A stretch of 64,000 nucleotides of DNA from Sciurus carolinensis. Lineage: Eukaryota; Chordata; Mammalia; Rodentia; Sciuridae. Position 1 is the first letter of the stretch; each line of letters starts with the position of its first letter. The position numbers and the translations under genes were made by a program. The stretch spans positions 45,225,056 to 45,289,055 of the forward strand of contig NC_062219.1 in the NCBI RefSeq assembly GCF_902686445.1, given 5' to 3'. The notes under the pieces were generated by a model, which saw nothing but the letters and a program-made list of their open reading frames with translations, had not been told where the DNA came from and searched no databases. Shown piece by piece: positions 59,984-64,000 of this stretch.

Positions 59984-60747
59984 TAAAATCCTTTGTCTGT
60001 AAACAGTGTGGAAAAGCCTTTAGTTACTCTAGTTCTTTTGAAACATGAAAGATCTCACACTAGAGATAAGCCCTGTGTATGTATGTAATGTAGGAAAGCC
60101 TTTAGTTCTTCCTTTTCCTTTTAAAATCATGAAAGAACTCACACTAGAGAGAAACTCTATTTGCAAGGAGTATATGAAAACCTTCAGTTCTTCCTGTTAC
60201 ATTAAAAGACATGAAAGAACTCATACTGGAGAGAAATCCTATATATGCAAGAAGTGTAGAAAAGCATTCAGTCAATCCACTCACGTTCTCAGACATCAAA
60301 GAACTCACACTGGAGAGAAATTCTGCTTGTAAACAATGTGGAAAAGCCTTTAGTTCTTCCAGTTATATTAAAATACATGAAAAACACATACTGGAGAAAA
60401 ATCCCATGTATATAAGCAATGTGGGAAAGCCTTCATTCAATCCAGCTATGTTCTTATAGATGGAAGAACTCATGGGAAAATAACCCTAACCAAAGACTGT
60501 GTTAAGATGTCTTTCTTCAACTTTCTATCAAACATCAACAATGGAGAGAACTCATATCAATGTGAAGTATGTGGGGATGCCTGCAATCATTTTGTTCAGT
60601 GTATACATACAAATGAACAAAATATGGAGAGAAACATGGAATACAAGAGATATGCAAAGGCCTTCAGTTGATCCATGTATAAGTATTTACATGAACAAAA
60701 GGCTATAACCGTGAAAAATACAAGAAGGTTGTGATTTAAAAAAAAAA

Positions 60748-60978
60748 TCTATGTGTAAGTTTGTGTGTAAATATAAGTTTTCCTTTCTCTTGATTAAATG
60801 CCCAGGAGTGCAGTTGCTGGGACACATGTTAGTTACATGTTTAGTTTCTTAAAATAACTGCCATGATGTTTTCCTGAGGAGCTGTGCCATTTTGTACCCC
60901 ACTATTGTGTGAATGACCCAATTTCCTCACATCCTAGCCATTCTAAGGAGAGTATAGTGGTAGTTCATTGTGGTTTTT
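60748..60978 (-). mobile_element. Old L1 fragment, middle part
   Basis: TAAATGCCCAGGAGTGCAGT, GCTGGGACACATGTTAGTTA and CCATTTTGTACCCCACTATT continue the L1 sequence broken off at 57797. Confidence 0.87.
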
Positions 60979-61584
60979 TTCCTATACAAGCATTTATGTG
61001 AAATGCCAACTATATGTAGGGTAAAGTCAGTGTTACATGGTTATCAGTAAGAGTAGAAAAATAGAACCAGTGAAAACCTCTTTACAACTGCAATGGTACT
61101 CAAAAGAGAAATGTATCATTTTCAATGTTTTGCACAGATTCAAGTTTGGAGGTACCTAAATAAAAATACTATGTATTTCTTCAAAAAAACACTGTACAAT
61201 TGAAGTGTAAACAAGTTTTACAAAGTATTGGTTATGCAGGTTGTAGAAAACACTTGCATAGGACATGAAATTAGTTTAAGAAAAATTTCTGAGCCTTGAG
61301 CATTGAAGGCACTTGACTTTATACCAGTGACAGCACAACCACAAGGAACACAGTGGTGTAGAAGGTCTCACACACAGCAAGTGGAGTTCAGGAACATTAG
61401 CTTTCAGCCACCCCAAGTCAGAGCAGAGTTCTGCCCAGGTCACCCAGACATAGTCGCGTGCAGGTACACCTGAGGAAGCTTCCAGAGCTTATAGGACCTT
61501 AGAACCCCTGTAAACACACGAAACAAGACATAACTTGCAAGTAACCTTTCTGTAGAAATGGCATTATAATATTCAGAATATGAA
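60979..61584. other. Unassigned 0.6-kb insertion in old L1
   Basis: L1 sequence stops at TTGTGGTTTTTTT and resumes near 61585 with TTTGCATTTTCCTAATG, so about 600 bp between do not belong to it. The stretch has no long frame, contains AAATAAAAATACT, and is more GC-rich toward 61300-61510. I recognise neither a repeat family nor a parent gene. Confidence 0.6.
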
Positions 61585-61730
61585 ATAATTTGCATTTTCC
61601 TAATGAATAATGATATTGAACATTTTTCATGTTCTTATTTTTCTCTTCTAATTGGATTTTTTATTTTTACTGTTGTTTTGAGTGTCTTTATAGTCTAAAT
61701 AGTAGTCTTTTGTCAAGCTTCTTCAGGTCT
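61585..61730 (-). mobile_element. Old L1 fragment, right part
   Basis: TTGCATTTTCCTAATGAATA, TGATATTGAACATTTTTCAT and TCTTCTAATTGGATTTTTTA continue the same L1. Confidence 0.83.
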
Positions 61731-61739
61731 ATGTTTTAC

Positions 61740-62760
61740 CCCCATCATTCTACTGAAACTAATCTCTCTAAGGTTACCAGTGACTTTTAAACTTGCAAAT
61801 CTAAACTGTTATACTTACTAGCTGACATTTATTTTCCCTGTGTACAACCTTTAACCCCTTAGACTTCCTCCTTCTTGAATCTTTTTTCCCTTGATGTCCA
61901 TGATGGTATATACTACTTTTATACTTTTATACTCATGGTATTCCTACTTTTCCAACATCTGCCCTGTAATCTCATTTACCATTTCTGTTTCCACATTTAT
62001 TAAATATTGCCATTTCCCAAATTCAGCCTCAGCTGTCTGGTCTGTGTTTTAGTCTTCAGATTTTCCCCTCATTGATTGAATATGCATCCCTGGCTTAAGC
62101 CACCATCTGTGTGCTAGTACTCGAAATTTGTATTTCTAGACCAAACATCTTTTTTTTTTAAATATTTTTTTAGATGTTTATAGACCTTTATTTTATTCAT
62201 TTATTTATATATGGTGCTGAGAATCAAACCCAGTGCCTCATACGTGCTAGGCAAGCACTCTACCACTGAGCCACAACCCCAGCCCCAAACATCCTTTCTT
62301 GTGCATAGATTTATATTTCTTACTAATGTTAGATATTCCATCTTATAATCAACAACTTAAAATATGAGCTCACTGTCTCCCTATAGTCCAAAATGTGTTT
62401 CCATTCCTGGACCTCCCACTCTAATTAATGATATATAACCATTTACTCAGTTGCCAAAACTTAGAAAATGGGACTCCACTGAATTTTTTCTTTCACTGTC
62501 TCATCCTTTTTGTTAGCTCCTCTTCCTCAGAACCTCTTAACCCCTTTCTCATCTTTAGTCCTTTTGTTATACTTATTTCATAGTCATGTCATTTCTCACC
62601 TGAATTATTGCCATATCCTTCTTGCTGATGTCTCTTCCTGATGAGCATCCTCCAGACTACAGTCATGATAAGCTTTTTAATGCTTAAATCTCACCATGTG
62701 ACTTCCCAGTTTAAATCCTTCAGTGAGTCCCCATGTCCTACCTCAGTACCTGGCATGTTT
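61740..62760 (+). repeat. Old LINE (L2-type) fragment
   Basis: Motifs occur in the order of an ancient mammalian LINE: CTCTAAGGTTACCAGTGACT, later CACTCTAATTAATGATATAT, then TGACTTCCCAGTTTAAATCC, TTCAGTGAGTCCCCATGTCC and TACCTGGCATG. A SINE interrupts it at 62150. No usable frame remains. Confidence 0.55.
62150..62284 (-). mobile_element. ID-type squirrel SINE with TSD
   Basis: Same long-headed type as at 14394 and 22865 (TTATAGACCTTTATTTTATT, reversed ID ending GAGCCACAACCCCAGCC). The direct repeat CCAAACATC (62141-62149, 62285-62293) flanks it. Confidence 0.93.
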
Positions 62761-63929
62761 GTTTTTTTTTTTAAAGAAACCCTTAACACCAGAGGAAATG
62801 AATTTATACCCTATGTTGAGGTCTTCAAAGGAGCTACAAGCACAACATTTCTTCAAAATTTCTATATTTTTCTTCTAAAATTTATAATTTGTATTTTTCT
62901 CATTTATATCACTATTTATATTTTCATATTAATATAAATGTAATAGCTATCCAAAAAATCGTCAAGTAAAATTCATGTTTCAGAAGATGACATGTGTATT
63001 CTCCAGCTCTTTTGGAGTATTATTGCCACTTATCCTAGTTTGAAAACAGGGGCCTACAATTAAAATAAAAACCATTTCCTACTAAAATTTTCTCGGACTG
63101 GGTTCCATTTCATTCCAGTATCACCACATGCCCTGCAGCCTCCTCCATTCCAAACCTCATAGTTTGCCAGACAGACCAGATTTTTTCTGCTTTTGCATAC
63201 GTACGCTTCTTGATGAAGGCTTTTTTTCTTTCTCTGCTTGGAGAGCTCCAACTCAGTCTTTTGTCTTTAGATTCAGTTACTATGCCGATCTCTTTGTGAT
63301 AGCATCCCCGCTTTCTCACTCCCAGGACATGTCTGAAAGCCCACTTAATTCCATGGCCTTCCCTTTTAGCTTGTGCAATTACAAGGACAAAGTCATATTT
63401 TATTCTCCCTTAGAATAGTATCTGGTATTCAATAACTGGATTTTATAAAATAGTTAATTCCAAACTCAGATGAAAGTGATGATCTACAGATCACTAAAAG
63501 CACATATCAGCCAGTGCCTACCATCTTTCAGACATGTTGTAGAAGAATTTTTACTTGGGTGGCAAGTTGCCTCCTAAATATTTGTTTCAGTACCATTCAA
63601 CCCCTAAATTTTATTATTCTAATATAGTGAAATAGAAGAGCTGAAAACATTTCCTCTCCATTAGCACTTTATTAAAATAAACCCATATATAAAAATTGAT
63701 CACTTAAGCATTTGAAATTTTTATTTTCTTCATCAAAGCTAGATGAACTTCAATTTCAGAATAGTAAATAACAGTCTATATTTCAATTTTTGATAGTTCA
63801 AAATAGTCTGTTAATAATGTCATACACATGTGTCTGAATTTGAAATACTATTCTATAACTTTTATGATTTTTAGCTAAAGTATTGATAATACTTTGGAAT
63901 TTGCTAAACTTTTTTTCTTTGTATTTCAG

Positions 63930-64000
63930 CTTCCTTACGCTCAGAACTAAATCATCAACATGCAGCTGCGATTGATTTGTTACGGCATAATCATCACCAA
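63930..64000 (+). CDS. FAM184A: FAM184A internal exon, cut by window end
   Basis: The exon begins after TTTGTATTTCAG and supplies CT to finish the Ala codon from the previous exon. It then encodes SLRSELNHQHAAAIDLLRHN and ends HHQ at the last base of the window. The 3' boundary, the rest of the coiled coil and the C-terminus lie outside. Frame and sequence agree with FAM184A. Confidence 0.93.

Overview
The window is an internal piece of a vertebrate nuclear gene from a rodent, most likely a member of the squirrel family (Sciuridae). This rests on the repeats: many B1-dID dimeric SINEs, tRNA-like ID elements including a type with a 'dagger' A/T-rich head, L1 copies close to each other in sequence, and MaLR LTRs. 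No start codon, promoter, stop codon or polyadenylation site of the host gene lies inside the window.

The host gene is on the + strand. Eight exons (the last cut by the window edge) join into one open reading frame of 1194 nt (398 codons). They encode a highly charged, continuous coiled coil that I recognise as the middle of FAM184A. Exons: 1024-1221, 4514-4636, 20712-20873, 22321-22442, 23050-23200, 53653-53865, 55915-56068 and 63930-64000 (partial). All junctions keep frame. The intron after 4636 uses a GC donor. A possible additional 42-nt, frame-keeping cassette exon lies at 45918-45959 in the 30-kb intron.

Nearly everything else is intronic mobile DNA. Intron 4637-20711 holds a 6.0-kb full-length but broken L1 (5117-11134, - strand) with 13-bp target-site duplications, a tandem-monomer 5'UTR and a telomere-like tract in the 3'UTR, followed by an old L1 and two MaLR LTRs facing opposite ways. 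The 30-kb intron 23201-53652 holds an L1 cluster (26445-34690) with an internally deleted copy, a perfect 58-bp inverted repeat, and a young L1 nested inside an older one. It also holds an L1 with a twin-priming inversion and an apparent 3' transduction (41963-43415), LTRs, an L2-type LINE and many SINEs.

Intron 56069-63929 holds a 5S rRNA retropseudogene and a processed KRAB zinc-finger pseudogene (57798-60747) that landed in an old L1 and carries the KRAB/linker module twice. I found no new multi-gene system. The observations most worth checking are the cassette exon, the telomere-like tract in one L1 lineage, the inverted repeat, the twin-primed L1 with transduction, and the doubled KRAB module.
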